In this document: positions 1-12,026 of the stretch, piece after piece | Layout of the letters: the number at the start of each line of letters is the position of its first letter | How positions within the stretch are numbered: the first letter of the stretch is position 1 | From: Typhlomys cinereus | Taxonomy: Eukaryota > Chordata > Mammalia > Rodentia > Platacanthomyidae | Length of the DNA stretch: 64,000 nt | Assembly: GCA_023101885.1 (NCBI GenBank) | Contig: JALPQD010000102.1 | Coordinates: 6,046,227 to 6,110,226 of the forward strand | Direction: 5' to 3' | Notes under the pieces: model-generated | What the model was told of the DNA's origin: nothing | The model's input: the letters and a program-made list of their open reading frames with translations, nothing else | Databases searched by the model: none | Program-made: the position numbers and the translations under genes

Positions 1-1575
1 CCAAAGCAATTTTTTAAAGAAGTTGACCAAACAATCTCAAAATTCATATGGAGGCACAAAAGACCCAGGATAGCAAAAACAATCCTGAGTAACAAAAACA
101 CTGCTGGAGGTATTACCATACCAAATCTTAGTTAAAAATCAATAGTTATAAAAACAGCCTGGTACTGGCTCCAAAATAGACACACAGAGCAATTGATAAG
201 GGTTGAAGACCCAGATATAAGCCCACACAATTGAAGCCATTTGATCTTTGACAAAGGGGCCCAAAAAATCCAGTGGAAAAAGAACAGCATCTTCAACAAA
301 TGGTGCTGGCAAAACTGGATCTCCACATGCAGAAGATTAAAACTAGACCTGTACTTGCCACCATATACAAGACGTAATTCCAAATGGATCAAGGACCTCA
401 ACATAAGGCCAAAGACTATAAAAACCTTAGTTGAAAGGGTAGGGAATTCCCTCAAGCCGATTGGACTAGGCCAACAGTTCCTAATTGGAAATCCAATAGT
501 ACAGCCACTGCAACCAACACTCAACACATGGGATCTTATGAAATTAAAGACCTTCTATTCAGATAAAGAGATTGTAAACCAAGCAAAAAGGCAACCCACA
601 GAATGGGAGAAAATCTTCACTAACCACATATCTAATAGAACTTTGTTATCCAGAGTGCACAAAGAACTTAGAAAACTAAACACCAAGGAAACAAATGGGC
701 CAATTAAAAAATGGGCCTTGGAACTTAAAAGAAACTTTACCAAGGATGAAATTGAAATGACTAACAAATATCTTAAAAAATGCTCTGCATCCTTAACCAT
801 CAGGGAAATGTAAATCAAAACCTCCCTGAGATATCATCTCACCCTGGTCAGGATGGCAAACATCCACAATACAAACAACACCAAATACTGGAGAGGATGT
901 GGCGAGAAGGGAACTCTCCTACATTGTTGGTGGGAATGCAGGCTCATATAACCACTCTGGTAAGCAGTCTGGCGATTCTTAAAAAAAGTTAAAGATTGAA
1001 TATGACCCTGCTATTCCACTTCTTGGATTAATCCCTCATACAGAAAAAATTCACCTCAATGGCACAAGCACGACCATGTTCATAGCAGCACTGTTTACAA
1101 TAGCAAAGTCATGGAATCAACCCAAATGCTAAACAATTGATGAGTGGATAAAGAAAATGTGGTACATTTATACAATGGAATACTACTCAGCCATCAGAAA
1201 AGATGAATTAATGAAATTTTCCAGGAAATGGATGGAGTTAGAAAAAAATTATACTGAGTAAAGTATACCAGGCACAGAAAATTAAGCACCAAATGTACTC
1301 CCTAATAAGTGTGCCCTAGTAACATACTCAAAGATAAATCTTTGTAATATCTATAGTAATTGCAAAGATAATAAACAGGAGGGAAGGGGAAGGAGGGCCC
1401 CACCAGAAACACGGAGAGAGGGGATCTGCTCCAGCAGAGAAAATAGGCCACCATCAAATACTGCAAGTAAGTAATGAGACATCTGATTAAACTCACTCAC
1501 TTTCCTTCCTGGTCACTTGCAAGTGTGGGTGTTTGATCTCACCAGTCAGGAAGGGCATAGAGACTGGCAGATAGA
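1..1575 (+). mobile_element. L1 fragment: end of ORF2 and 3' UTR, cut by the window start
   Basis: The sequence opens inside L1 ORF2 on the plus strand; the first bases read as the [10 protein letters not shown] segment found in every L1 copy here. An open stretch at 241-813 encodes the C-terminal region, and the reading then shifts frame (780-992), so the copy is dead. ORF2 homology ends near 1,315. It is followed by purine-rich 3' UTR-like sequence to about 1,575. Stops and frameshifts are numerous compared with the young copy at 16-22 kb, so this is an older insertion. The 5' end lies outside the window. Confidence 0.9.
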
Positions 1576-1666
1576 TGGTAATTTTCTCAAATTTTCAGAT
1601 AGAAATAAAAGGATGCCATAGAAGGGGCCTCTTTTCAAGGAATTTTGATCAAAGCAAGAATTTTAT

Positions 1667-2572
1667 TTAATTTTATTTATTTCTACTCATACAAACTTAA
1701 CAAGTGCACTGGTCTCCTCTCTCCCTTCACCCCCCTGTTCCCCTCTCCACTCCTCCCTCCCTCCCCATTCCCCAGTGGCCCCCCCCTATCCCCAGAGCAT
1801 CCTTTAATGTGCATGCCAAACTCTCCTCTGGGTCCTCCTTCTGATGAGGTGCAAGGACCCTGTGGCATTTCCCAGAACCCTTTCCTGTGTTACCCTTAAG
1901 CATAGGAACACTACTGTGGCTGTCAATCCCTAGCCTCCAACGATCCTAGTGTCTTTAGTCCATGCTAGACTTTGAGGGGTCAATAATGTGTTGGACATTG
2001 CACAGGTCATGTAAAGTCTTATTATGATTGCTTTGACCCTAACTTGTGTGGAGTATCTTGCATATCGTTGCTCCTCCCCATCTTTGGACTCTTACAATCT
2101 TACTGCCCTCTTTTCTGCAAATTTCCCTGAGCTTCAGAATGGGGAGAGATTAGGCTGGCATAGTTCCAGGTGGTTGATATAAAGTCTCTGGTGTTCTGAA
2201 TTATGATTTGTTGATTTTTTTTCAGTTTTGCTGCTCCTGCAATGCCCTTGGCTCCATCCTGATGGGAATTGGATGTCATCCCCTGTCCAGAGATTAAAAA
2301 CTTGCAGTCCTTGATGGTGGCCTATTTTCTCTGCTGTAACATGGTCCCCTCTCTCCTTGTTTCTGGTGGGGCCCTCCTTCCCCATCCCTCCTGTTTATAA
2401 TCTTTGCAATAACTGTAGGTATTAGAGAGATTTATCTTTGAGTGTCTCTAAGTGGGTTTGGTACTAGGATCCACCTATTAGGGAGTACATATGGTGCTTA
2501 ATTTTCTGTGTCTGGGATACTTCACTCAATATAATTGTTTCTAATTCCATCCATTTCCTGGCAAATTCAAAA
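1667..2572 (-). mobile_element. 5'-truncated L1 (3' UTR plus ORF2 tail)
   Basis: On the plus strand the element starts with a T/A-rich tail, then the pyrimidine-rich tract complementary to the rodent L1 3' UTR polypurine tract (about 1,720-1,800). It ends in the last codons of ORF2 near 2,490-2,572. A direct repeat flanks it: caagaattttat at 1655-1666 and at 2573-2584, extending to 16 bp with one mismatch. This is a target-site duplication, so the element is a discrete ~0.9-kb insertion made by target-primed reverse transcription. Confidence 0.88.
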
Positions 2573-2584
2573 CAAGAATTTTAT

Positions 2585-3260
2585 GATGTAAATTGTTTCT
2601 TTGCTCAGTTATTAGTTCTAATACTTAAAAACAGATCTGGTATCCTATGCTATCTCACAGTAAAGAATTACAATGAGAAGAAATACTTTAAAATTTTGTG
2701 TTCTGCTGAAAAAATTTTCTCAGGATCTAGAAAACATTACTTTGTTCTTATATGTTATATTTTCATATTTTACTGTTATTGTTATATTTATCTATAAATA
2801 GCTTTGTTTGCTAGAGCTGGCATTTGCTTGGTACATAAAGTTCAAAGCCTTCATTTATAATTTTTGTACTTTATCAGTTTTTCTTAACTTTTCACTTTTT
2901 CACAATATTTAGAATTTTTTCAATGTTTACATAGTATTTTGCAGAGCAAGAATTTCTTTTCATGATCCATGATCAATTTTAAACAGAGCAGCAAAATTGA
3001 CCAGTGATACTGTTACTGTTTTCTGTACATATATCCTCTTTAGCTTGAAGGATTTGTAGTACAGCTACAGTTTCATGAGTTTTAGAGCAGAGAGACTCTG
3101 GATATGGGAGCATGTGAAGTGGTTCTGAATTACCAATCTCCAACAATATGCTAGTGATCTTATATTGGCAATAATGGGGTACATGGTTTGAACAAGAGGA
3201 CGCTGCTGTTTACCCAGCTCTTAGGAGAGGATGCAGATGCTAACATGGAAATAATTAAAA
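2585..3260. other. Unassigned AT-rich interval
   Basis: I see no convincing gene, RNA or known repeat here. The stretch is AT-rich with only short open frames. Confidence 0.5.
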
Positions 3261-3261
3261 G

Positions 3262-4168
3262 TTCCTGACCCTTAGCAAAGTCATGGAATCAACCCAAATG
3301 TCCGACAGTTGACGAGTGGATAGGGAAAATGTGGTACATTTATACAATGGAATACTACTCAGCCATCCAAAAATGAATTAATGAATTTTTCCAGGAAATA
3401 GATGGAATTAGAAAAAATTATATTGAGGGAAGTATCCCAGACACAGAAAATTATACACTGTATGTCCTCCCTAATAGGTGGATCCTAGTAACAAACCCAC
3501 TTAATGACATATTCAAAGACAAATCTCTGCAATACCTACTGTAATCACAAAGTTTATAAACAGGATAGAGGGGAAAGGAGCCTCCACCCAGAAAAAAGGA
3601 GTGAGAGGATCATGCTTCAGTACAGAATATAGGTCATCGCCAAGTATTCCATGTAAGTAGTGAGACATCTGGTGAAGCCCACTCTTGCTTCCCTTCCTGA
3701 TCACCTGTGGCTGAAGAGGTTTGATCTCACCAATCAGGGAGGGTACAAGTACTGGCAGATAGACTATAACCATCCTGCAAATGGGTCACTGACTCCCCCC
3801 CACTGCTGTGTCCTACTCCTATTCCATCTACCTTTGAGTCTCCACTTATAGTAAGATCTTCATTTAAACAGTCTTTTATCTTTAGTTGGGAAGCGACTTT
3901 TGATACCAATCAGGATGGAGTCAAGGGTCAAGGGTGGTGCAGGAAAAGCAAAACTGAAAATAGCAACAAACCATAATTCAGAACACCAAAGACCCTACAT
4001 TAATCACCTGGAACCAGACCAGCCAAATCTCTCCCCATCCTAAAACTCAGGGAACCTTATGGAAGAGGGGTTGTCAAGATTGTAAGAGCCTAAAGATGGG
4101 AAAGACCAACAATATGCAAGATACTCCACACAAGTTAGGGCTGCAGCAGCCAGGATCAGACTTTGGCT
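3262..4168 (+). mobile_element. 5'-truncated L1, plus strand
   Basis: It begins in the ORF2 C-terminal segment (tggaatcaacccaaatg at about 3,285) and runs through the end of ORF2 near 3,490 into a 3' UTR. The 3' UTR can be followed through the blocks around 3,930-4,168, which recur in the L1 3' ends at 27.9 kb and 34.3 kb. The polypurine tract and poly(A) at the very 3' end are missing, so the element has lost its tail. Confidence 0.82.
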
Positions 4169-4171
4169 GAC

Positions 4172-4490
4172 ATATCAAGACCACTGTCATAGTTAAGCGC
4201 AGGTGTCAACTTGACTGTTGAGGGTTTGAGCTCTGGGCACAGTTGTAGAGAATTGATGGTTGAGTTAGGCCCAGCGCAAACCTGAAGAAGATTGTCTAGC
4301 TGATGGGGAAGACCCAGTTCATGGTGGGTAGGATTAGGCCCTGGATAAATCACAGAGAGCTAGTTGAGAGAGCTGGCATCCTTCTGTTCACTTGGCCAGA
4401 CATGCTGGTCTGGGAAGTAAGGATTGTCCATCTCTCAACCATTATGTGGTGATGGTGTGGCCAGTTCCCTTGGCCCTGGTGTTGGTGCAT
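4172..4490 (+). repeat. Unclassified interspersed repeat, copy 1
   Basis: This stretch matches the reverse complement of 23,735-24,075 along its whole length, with many substitutions. Shared blocks include the GGTGTCAAC...TGAC region, GAGATTGTCTAGCTGATG-like sequence and CCAGACATGCTGGTCTGG. It is not part of L1. It could be an old DNA transposon or LTR fragment, but I cannot name the family. The next L1 begins abruptly at its right end. Confidence 0.6.
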
Positions 4491-4784
4491 GCTTTTTTTT
4501 TCCAGTTTTGCTGCTCCTGCAATGCCCTTCACTCCATCCTGATGGGTATTGGATGTTAACCCCTGGCCAGAGATAAAAAACTGTTAAACTAGAGTCTTGT
4601 ATCTTCAAAGGTAGATGTAATAAAAGTAGGAAACCGCAGTGAGGGAGAGGTCAATCACCCATTTGCAAAATGGTTACTTTTTATCTGCCAGAGTGTATGC
4701 CCTCCCCCTCTGGTAAGATCATACCCCATCAGTTGTAAATGATCAGGAAAGAAAGTCTGTGAACTTAACCAGATGTCTCATTAC

Positions 4785-5099
4785 TTACTTGCAGTCCTTG
4801 ATGGTGTCTATGCCTATTTTTGTTTCTTGAACTGTTTTCCTCAACTCCTCCAAGTGCCTGTTGTGTTCCTGTTCAAAGTGGTTGATGCGGTTGCTTAACT
4901 CCTCTTGGATTTCCTCTTTCATATTATTAATCAAGGTAATGATCATACTTTGAAAGTGGTTATCTTCGGTCTGGCTTTCTTGGCTATTTTCTGTGAATTT
5001 GTGCTCATTGGAATCCATCATTATGGGGTTAATTCTTTCAGTGGGAGATTGGTCTCCTTGGGTTTTGTTTCTCACAGATCTGCACTTTGACTTGGGCAT
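4785..5099 (-). pseudogene. L1 ORF1 N-terminal fragment
   Basis: This is an open frame of 104 residues beginning MPKSKCRSVRNKTQ, the same start as ORF1 of the full-length L1 (MPKSKCKSMRSNTQ, at 21,753). It carries the acidic and polar N-terminus and the beginning of the coiled coil (NRINHFEQEHNRHLEELR). The RNA-recognition and C-terminal domains of this RNA-binding protein are missing, because the frame runs into the deletion junction after the QETK motif. It is useful as a reference: it keeps the four bases that the full-length copy has lost near 21,500. Confidence 0.85.
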
Positions 5100-5639
5100 T
5101 GTTGTTTTGTCTTTTAGGACCTTTCAGTTTCTGTGTGATTTTGACTGAACTGATTTAGTTGGTATTGCTACATTTGAGCAGTTTTACTAGTGCTTGCCTT
5201 GGAGTTGGGTACGGTTGTCTTTTGTTATTGTTATTTCCTAGATAAGGCTATTAGGCTGTTAGTACATCAGTTAAGTCAGGTTAAGTAGACAGGGGGTAAA
5301 TATTAGTATGCTAGTGCACTTTTACAATTTAGTATCTTGGTGATATGTGAGGGTGTGTGGTGTACTCCCTGGAATTGTATATGTTTTTGGGATGGCTGTA
5401 TGAAAAAGTTAATCTACAGCGATTAATACTAGAAAGGAACAGTAACGTGAAAAAAAGGTTTACTTATCTTTGGGCTGGATGTGAAGAATCTCTCCCATGT
5501 GACAGGATGATTGTAGATGTCTTCAGATGTATAGCCTTTGACCCTTAGAACTTTGCTTGAGTTTCCTTTGGACTCTATTGAATTCTGAGTAGCAGTGTCT
5601 CTTCCGTGGACCAGTGCGTGGGTCCCTGGTGGGCTGGAG

Positions 5640-6247
5640 AGGCAGAGGGGCTGATGTTGATGGCAGAATTCTTCACCTGGGACCTGGGACTTGGCTTAGT
5701 GACCCACTGAAGCTCCAGGGATGGAGGAATGTGAGCAAGTCCTGTCCAGTCGGGTGGACAGGCAGGCGGGAGGAAGAAAGGGGCTGGGGCCCGGGGGTTG
5801 GCCCAGGCAAAACCGTAGACAGCCTGGGTGTCCCTGAGCTGGCTGGGGGTAGGAGCTGGGACACGAGGCCACCTGGGGGCGCTGGGCGAATTCACCTGGG
5901 ATGGAGGACTGGGAGCGAGGTTGGGCGGACAGGTGGGTGGGAGGAAGAAAGGGGCTGGGGCCCAGGGCGTGGCCCAGGCAAACCAGAGGCAGCCTGGGTG
6001 TCTGGGACATGGGGCCACGTGGGGGGCTGAGTGAACTCACCTGGGATGGAGGACTGGGAGCATGGGAGGAAGAAAGTAGCTAGGGGCCGGGTGTAGCCCA
6101 GGTAAAACCAGAGGCAGCCTGGGTGTCCCTGGGGCTGGCTGGCGGTAGGAGCTGGGACACGGGGCCACCTGGGGGGCTGGGCGAGCTCACCTGGGTTGGA
6201 GGACTGGGAGCGCGGTCGGGCAGACAGGCGAGTGGGAGGAAGAAAGC
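5640..6247 (-). promoter_or_regulatory. L1 5' UTR tandem monomers, ~170-bp type
   Basis: About three and a half GC-rich repeats lie in tandem. The block ggaggaagaaag recurs at about 5,771, 5,940, 6,064 and 6,237, with spacings near 169, 124 (one unit shortened) and 173. Each unit also has a gcccaggcaaa/cagcctgggtgtc block and a ctgggacac..ggccacctggg block. The position just upstream of ORF1 identifies it as the promoter array, like the monomers that drive rodent L1 transcription. It has no obvious similarity to the 229-bp monomers at 21.8-22.3 kb. Confidence 0.8.
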
Positions 6248-7480
6248 TATTGTATTATTATATTATTATTATCCTGTCATGGTTTGAATAGAAATAGTCC
6301 AGTATAGTTCTAAATTTTTAAATCCTTAGTTATTGTTTGGGAAGTTCATATAGCATTTAATAGGTATAGCCTTACTGGAAGAAGGAACATCATAAAGGTT
6401 GGCAATTCAGATTGGAAAGCCTTGTCCTGCTTCTGCTAAGAGTTTTGTTCTTGAAGTTTACAGTTAGCTCTCTCAGCTTCCATGACAGATGTGCCTTGAA
6501 CCATGTCCAGTACTGCCAGCCAGCCATGCCATCTCTGCCATAATGCACTGTATTTCCCCTCTGCAACTATCAGCTGAATAAATCTCCCTTTATTTCCCTT
6601 AAGATGCTTGAATCTCAATGTTGTGTCACAGCAGCACAGAGATTAACTGGGTCACATACATGCACAGGACTTTTAATCAGTCATTAAGGATTAATGACTA
6701 TGTAGAAGCTAGGTTTTATATTCTATATGTTTTCTTCTATTACTCTTCCATCTATAAATATATTTACTATGAATACCATATTGTAAAACTTGACAGAATC
6801 AAAGTTCATGCTGCTCCACTAAGATGAAAAGCACCCGTTACAAATCCAGAGTCCCATCCTGAGGACTAACGACAGCTTAGGACATAACAGTTTGAGTATA
6901 GTTGACTGCTGACAGAAAAAGGTTTTCCATGCCATTTTGAAGAATGGACTGTTCTTATATATTGGAGTGATGATTAAAAGAAATACAAGACAAGAGAATG
7001 AGAGACATACATTTTTATATATATGAAACATTCAAAAAGCAAAGTTCATGAATAAAGAATAGGGGAATGTCAGACCCTGAATGTAGAAGGATATGACCAG
7101 ACAGTATCTTCTGGGCAGCTTAAGGCGGCCACATCCTTGAAGTTAGTGGCTGTGTATACTTCCTCAAGACTTGCATGAGATTACACCTGCCAATATTTTT
7201 CCATGAACAGGGAAAGATCTCACCACAAAGCACCAGTATTCCTAGAGACAGTGAGGATTAATGCTCAATGAGGCAGAAGGTGAATTCCTATCCCCATTGG
7301 TGTGCACCCTGGTATATTGTCTTTGTTCTAACAGGTGTCCAGACATGTGTCATTAACAGTAGCCAAGAAGGGAAATAGTAAGTCACACACATCGAAGTAT
7401 GTAAGAGCAGGAAGTATGTGAGAACAGTTGGGTAAGAAGAAAGTATAGAGGTGGAAAAATGAGGAGATTGGGATTGTTTA
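6248..7480. other. Unassigned interval, possibly with an old repeat
   Basis: No gene is visible. About 6,280-6,660 has the look of an ancient transposon remnant (a catggtttgaat...actggaagaa segment and an aataaatc block), but I cannot assign a family. The rest is AT-rich with short open frames only. Confidence 0.4.
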
Positions 7481-7489
7481 ATAAGGGTT

Positions 7490-8255
7490 GAAAATGACAT
7501 AAATTCATTGCATCCATATATGAACCGATCCAAAGTCCAAGACCACATGATACACTCAAGAGATGCAGTAAAAGCTTTTGACAAGAACCAACATCCTTTT
7601 ATGATGGAAACCCTAGAGACAATTGGAATGGAAGGAATTTATACAACATAATAAAAGCTGTATACAAAAAGCCCACACCATGGATTATACTAAATGGGGA
7701 AAATCTTGAAGCATTGCCACTTTGACCAGGAACTAGACAAGGTGTGCACTCTCACCACTTTTATTGAATACTGTCAATATTCAATATTGACAAGATATCT
7801 CTATTTGCAGAAGACATGATCATATACCTGAGTGATCCTAAAAACGGTTCCAGGAAACTCCTATATCAGTGTGCTTCCTATACACCAAGGATGAAAAAAG
7901 GGAAAATGTCCTATGAGAAACTATCCAATTTACTATAGCCCCTAAAACAATGAAATACCTTGTATAAATCTAACCAAAGAAGTGAAAGATCTTTGTAATG
8001 AAAACTTTGAAATCCTATAGAGAGAAATTACAGAAAACACCAGAAGGTGGAAAGACCTCCCATGCTCCTGGATCCAACACTATAAAAATGATCATCCCAC
8101 CAAAAACAATATACACATTCGATGCTATACCAATCAAAATCCCAAAGCAATAATTTAAGGAAATTGACCAATCTCAAAATTCGCATGGAAGTACAAAAGG
8201 CTCAGGATAGCAATAGCAACCCTGAGTAACAAAACATCACCATTCCAAAACTTAA
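7490..8255 (+). mobile_element. Old internal L1 ORF2 fragment
   Basis: Plus-strand translation in shifting frames recovers the reverse-transcriptase region of ORF2. It includes the AFDKxQxPFM segment near 7,575, the IIKAVYxKPT segment near 7,650, the catalytic loop degenerated to FAEDMIIYLS near 7,800, and the WKDLPCSW segment near 8,050. There is no 3' UTR, so this is a piece of an older, heavily mutated copy. Confidence 0.85.
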
Positions 8256-10139
8256 TCTCTAATCCCATAAAATCTAAAGGCTTCTCCCGGATTTCAAGGA
8301 TGCAACCTGAAATTAAGGTGGGAAACTCATCTGTCAGCCAGGAATGAAGGCAGGTGAGGGGAGGAACAACTCACTGACAAAGTACCATCTGGAGGTTCTA
8401 GGACTCTGAGGGCAAGAGCCCCCAAAAATCCTTTGGTGACCCCACACCACCCATCTTCCCACCACTCTAAATTGGGAAAGAAAAAATCATGTGATTTCTG
8501 TCACCTCCTTAGGCAGCTCTGTCTGTACAGGTGCCATCTGAAGAAAAGTGGGAAACTGGACACAGCTGGTGAACCCAATGTCCAAGGGTTTTGACCAGAA
8601 CATCTCTGAACCTCTGTTTTCTGTAACTGGTGAATGAATTCCAGAGTGTAGTGGCCACAGCATCTCCTTGTTTTAAGTCTCTGCATTCTGTCTTATCCTC
8701 TGCTCTATCCTCAGGTATTTGTGGGTCTTTGTGATTAGACTCACAACTAGGCAAGGAAGGAAATCACAGTTGGCCCTTTCGGCTCTCTCTAATGAGCTCC
8801 ACCTGCCTGCATCGTACACTCCTGATAAACCAGAGACATCAGCAGATCAGGGGGATTCAGTAACTTTTAACTCAGACCCACCCTCCCTGCCACATACTCA
8901 TGCTGGAAGAATTGTTACTGAGACCAAATATGTGCTGTCTGAGGGAGTCTCAGTTTCTAGTTTGCTGGGAGGGGAAACCCTTCCAGAGATTCAAAGCCTC
9001 AGAATCTGTAGGAGGTAGGGCTCCAAATAGAGAACCCAGGGTCCCTTATGTTTTATTTCAATGAGATGCCACCAGCCAAGTCTTCCATATGTGAGGACTG
9101 TTCTCCTGGACCCTGTAGCCCACCAGAGGTTCCAAGAACTTGGATAAAATGTGCACCCCTGATAGTATTACAGGGTTCTCTATTTTGGTAGGCAGGGAAG
9201 GACTACAGACTCTTTTCTGTAAAAAGAAGAGATCCTAGAAGACCATCAGAACGAGCAAGTCAATTCTTCCCCCTCCTCCCACCTTAGTGAAGACAGTCAA
9301 GAGCTGGTCTGGACTTGATCATTCTATACGAGACCTTCATTCTAACTCCATTGATTGTTTACTGAGGGGTGGAACTGGGTCTCTGTTAGAAAATTTTAAA
9401 AATGCTCTGAAAGAAAAAGATTGGAATATAAAATGGGAATGTATAGCTTCTGAATGATTGTTAAGTAAGCATGCATGTACAGGCCTGTACATGAATGTTA
9501 ATGGGGATACTTCAATGCTTATGGGAGAACTTGGAAAAGTTTGAAAGCCAGGCAACTATGGTCTGATTGTGTGGCATGGTAAATGACACAGTCCTAAGTC
9601 CTGACAACTACAAGTTTCTTTTGGTAGTGGTGGTGTTCCTATTTCTTAAATGAACATTTTGTAGATGTCATACAGGTCTGAACATTATACTCTGAATATT
9701 TATTAAAAATTTGACCAGGGCTAAGGCCCTATTTCAGAACTCCAAATCAGAATCAATAAGGAATGGGAGTGGTAGACTGGGCAGCAATCCTCCACCATCA
9801 CCAAAACCCACAAAAGGAGGCTCTTGAATACCTCACCGTCCAAAAGAAGGCTTGAGTCCTTGAGTTAACCCAGGTACTTTTGGCTGCATCTCTCAGGGCA
9901 ATGAATAAGCAAGAAGTTGAAGTAAGCCAGTCAAGTCCAGATAGACAGCCCTAAGAGGAAAGAGAATGAGCAAGGAACAGGTGCTTACAGTTGGAGTTCA
10001 GGTGCAGGAAGGCAGGTGGGGGAAGGGAGGCCAAAGGCAGTATTGCAGCATCTTGGGAGTGGATCCCAAAGGTTCTGTTCAAAGCAACTGGTCAGGTAGC
10101 AAGAGGCAGCCTCCAGGTGGCATCCTGACCCAAGTGCAT
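8256..10139. other. Unassigned interval
   Basis: No exon or repeat can be supported. The longest open frame (8,719-9,018, plus) has no recognisable domain and a composition compatible with chance. The right end, from about 9,700, may include the 3' UTR of the ABCF2 pseudogene. Confidence 0.4.
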
Positions 10140-12020
10140 CTGCGAGCTCACACCTCTCTTGGTAAAGTGGGACTCCTTAGCAACCGGCTAAGAGTTGAAA
10201 TGCTCCTTGAAGTCAAGATGTCTCCAGGCCATTTGGTGATTGTCTGCTTCTCACAGGTCCAAATTTCCTGTGCAAACTGCTGAATGAATGTGAAGTCATG
10301 GCTGACTAGCATCATGCCATTCTCAAATCACTGCTGACATCTGCCAGGATGTCAATCATCTCGATGTCCAGGTGATTGGGAGGCTCATCCAGGATGAGCA
10401 TGTGGGGGTTCTGCCAGGCCATCCTGGACAGATACACTTGGCATTTCTGCACATCAGATAGATTCCTAGGCAGAATGTATTGCCCAATGATTTTCCTCAT
10501 CTCCTCATTCTCCTTGATCTTTGGGTAGCACTTCACCATATACTCCAGAGGTGACTGGTCCAAATCCAACTGCTGATGGTAACACCCTCTCTTAACATGA
10601 GAGTGCATTCAGATCAATCCATCTGTGGGTAGCAGCTCTCCATTGAGCATCTTAAAGAGAGTGGACTTCCCCGCACCATTGGGACCTACAAGGACAACTC
10701 GAGTGTCATGGTCAACAGGAAATTTTCTATTATTGTAGATGCAAAACCCATGTTTTGTATATTTGAAAATTACATTCTGTGCCATAATGGTAGCTAGTGG
10801 GATTTTCACAAATGGCAAGAAATAAAATGACAGTGTCTTGTCACTCAAAACCCTCTTTCAATCCTTTTACTATTGTTTGTTACAGTGTCTTGTCCTTGCT
10901 CTCAGCCTGCTCGGCCAGTTTGGCACTGCCATGACCAAACCTGGAAATGCATTTCTTCATGTGTTTGATATGATCTTGCTCCCAGTGAATCCTCTTCATC
11001 TGGTCCTCCTCTAGCTCCCGACAACTACTTTTCACATATTGATCATAGTTTCCCATTAATACTTCAGCTTCATGTTGGTCATGTGTATGATACTTGTACA
11101 GAACCTGTTGAGGAAATCCTGAGAATGGAACATAAGTAATAGAATGAGCAGCATGAAGGGCTGATTGACAAGGGCCCTGGAACAAGGCAAGACTCAACCT
11201 CAGTTCCCCCTGAAGTCTTTCAGCTACTTGCACTGCATAGCAGGTGTGAAGCCCAATCCTTTCAAGATCCATGAGGCCCTCATCTCAGTCTTGTCAGCAT
11301 CCAGGTCCTCTGGACATTCAAAGAGTTACATGAGCTTCTTGACCTCTGTGTCCTCCAGAGACAAATGCTCATCTAGCATGACCCACTCTTTGCCCTCTCC
11401 CTCACATTCTCCAAAGGGGTTTTGTTGCTAGGATGCATATCCTGAATCAGGTTACAGATATCTATGTGCTCAGCGGTGGGCAACTCACATTTCCCCATAG
11501 CAGAGAGCACCGTGGACGTCCAATTCCATTTACACCAATGAGGCCATAATAATGGCTTGAGTTTAACTCCAATTGGGTGTCACTGAGTAACTCTTGAACA
11601 AAAAACATGAGTGACAAGTTGGTAAAATGAATATCTACACAGTTTGGTGTGAGATACCAGGACACCAGTGACAGAAAGCTCAATCAACAGCTTTCTTCCT
11701 GTCAAAGTCCAACTCACAGACCAAGTTCCTTGGTCAACAGATCCAATTCTGTGGTCTCCCTGCCACTGACCTCTTTGTTTTTCTCCTCAGACACCTGTGC
11801 TTCTATGCCTCCATCTCCATTTTCTTTGTGTCATTTCTTGGGCTGCTTTCAAGCTTTGACAGCCTCCTTCTTCTTGACTTCCTTCTTTCTGGCCAGGTTG
11901 GAAGGCATGAGAATGGTTATAGCACTAGGTACCTGCTCTTGCACTGAGTCGAGCCTCGCCCTTCAGCCTCTGTCTCAGCAGAGCTCTTCCTGGAGCTCCT
12001 CCACATATACAGTGCTCTGG
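10140..12020 (-). pseudogene. ABCF2: ABCF2 processed pseudogene
   Basis: Minus-strand frames reproduce, in order, much of ABCF2, an ABC-F ATPase that lacks membrane domains. The start lies at 11,908 (MPSNLARKKE...). A segment near 11,600 reads [20 protein letters not shown]. The central linker at 10,880-11,070 reads GNYDQYVK...[12 protein letters not shown]...[10 protein letters not shown]. The second nucleotide-binding domain has Walker [10 protein letters not shown] (about 10,670), a degenerate signature LSDVQKCQ and Walker [12 protein letters not shown] (about 10,370). There are no introns, so it is a retrocopy. The first ATPase domain is largely scrambled or deleted, and several frameshifts and stops interrupt the rest. 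No function is expected. Confidence 0.93.
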
Positions 12021-12026
12021 GGCTGA

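Larger units (their letters stand above)
4491..6247 (-). mobile_element. L1 with retained 5' promoter but most coding sequence deleted
   Basis: Read on the minus strand, the element starts with tandem promoter monomers (6,247 down to about 5,640), followed by unique 5' UTR, an ORF1 start at 5,099 and the N-terminal third of ORF1. It then jumps directly into 3' UTR sequence at about 4,790. The rest of ORF1 and all of ORF2 are missing. The left edge stops at an internal A-run of the 3' UTR (T-run at 4,493-4,501 on plus), so the distal 3' UTR is absent as well. The element cannot encode L1 proteins, but its promoter section is largely complete. Confidence 0.8.

Noticed and set aside
5614..6083. 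Overlapping open frames rich in Pro/Gly/Arg on both strands (up to 147 codons)
   Set aside because: They arise because the GC-rich L1 promoter monomers lack stop codons. They repeat with the monomer period and have no independent start context.
8256..9100. Possible LTR of an endogenous retrovirus
   Set aside because: No paired LTR, TG...CA ends, primer-binding site or gag/pol similarity could be seen.
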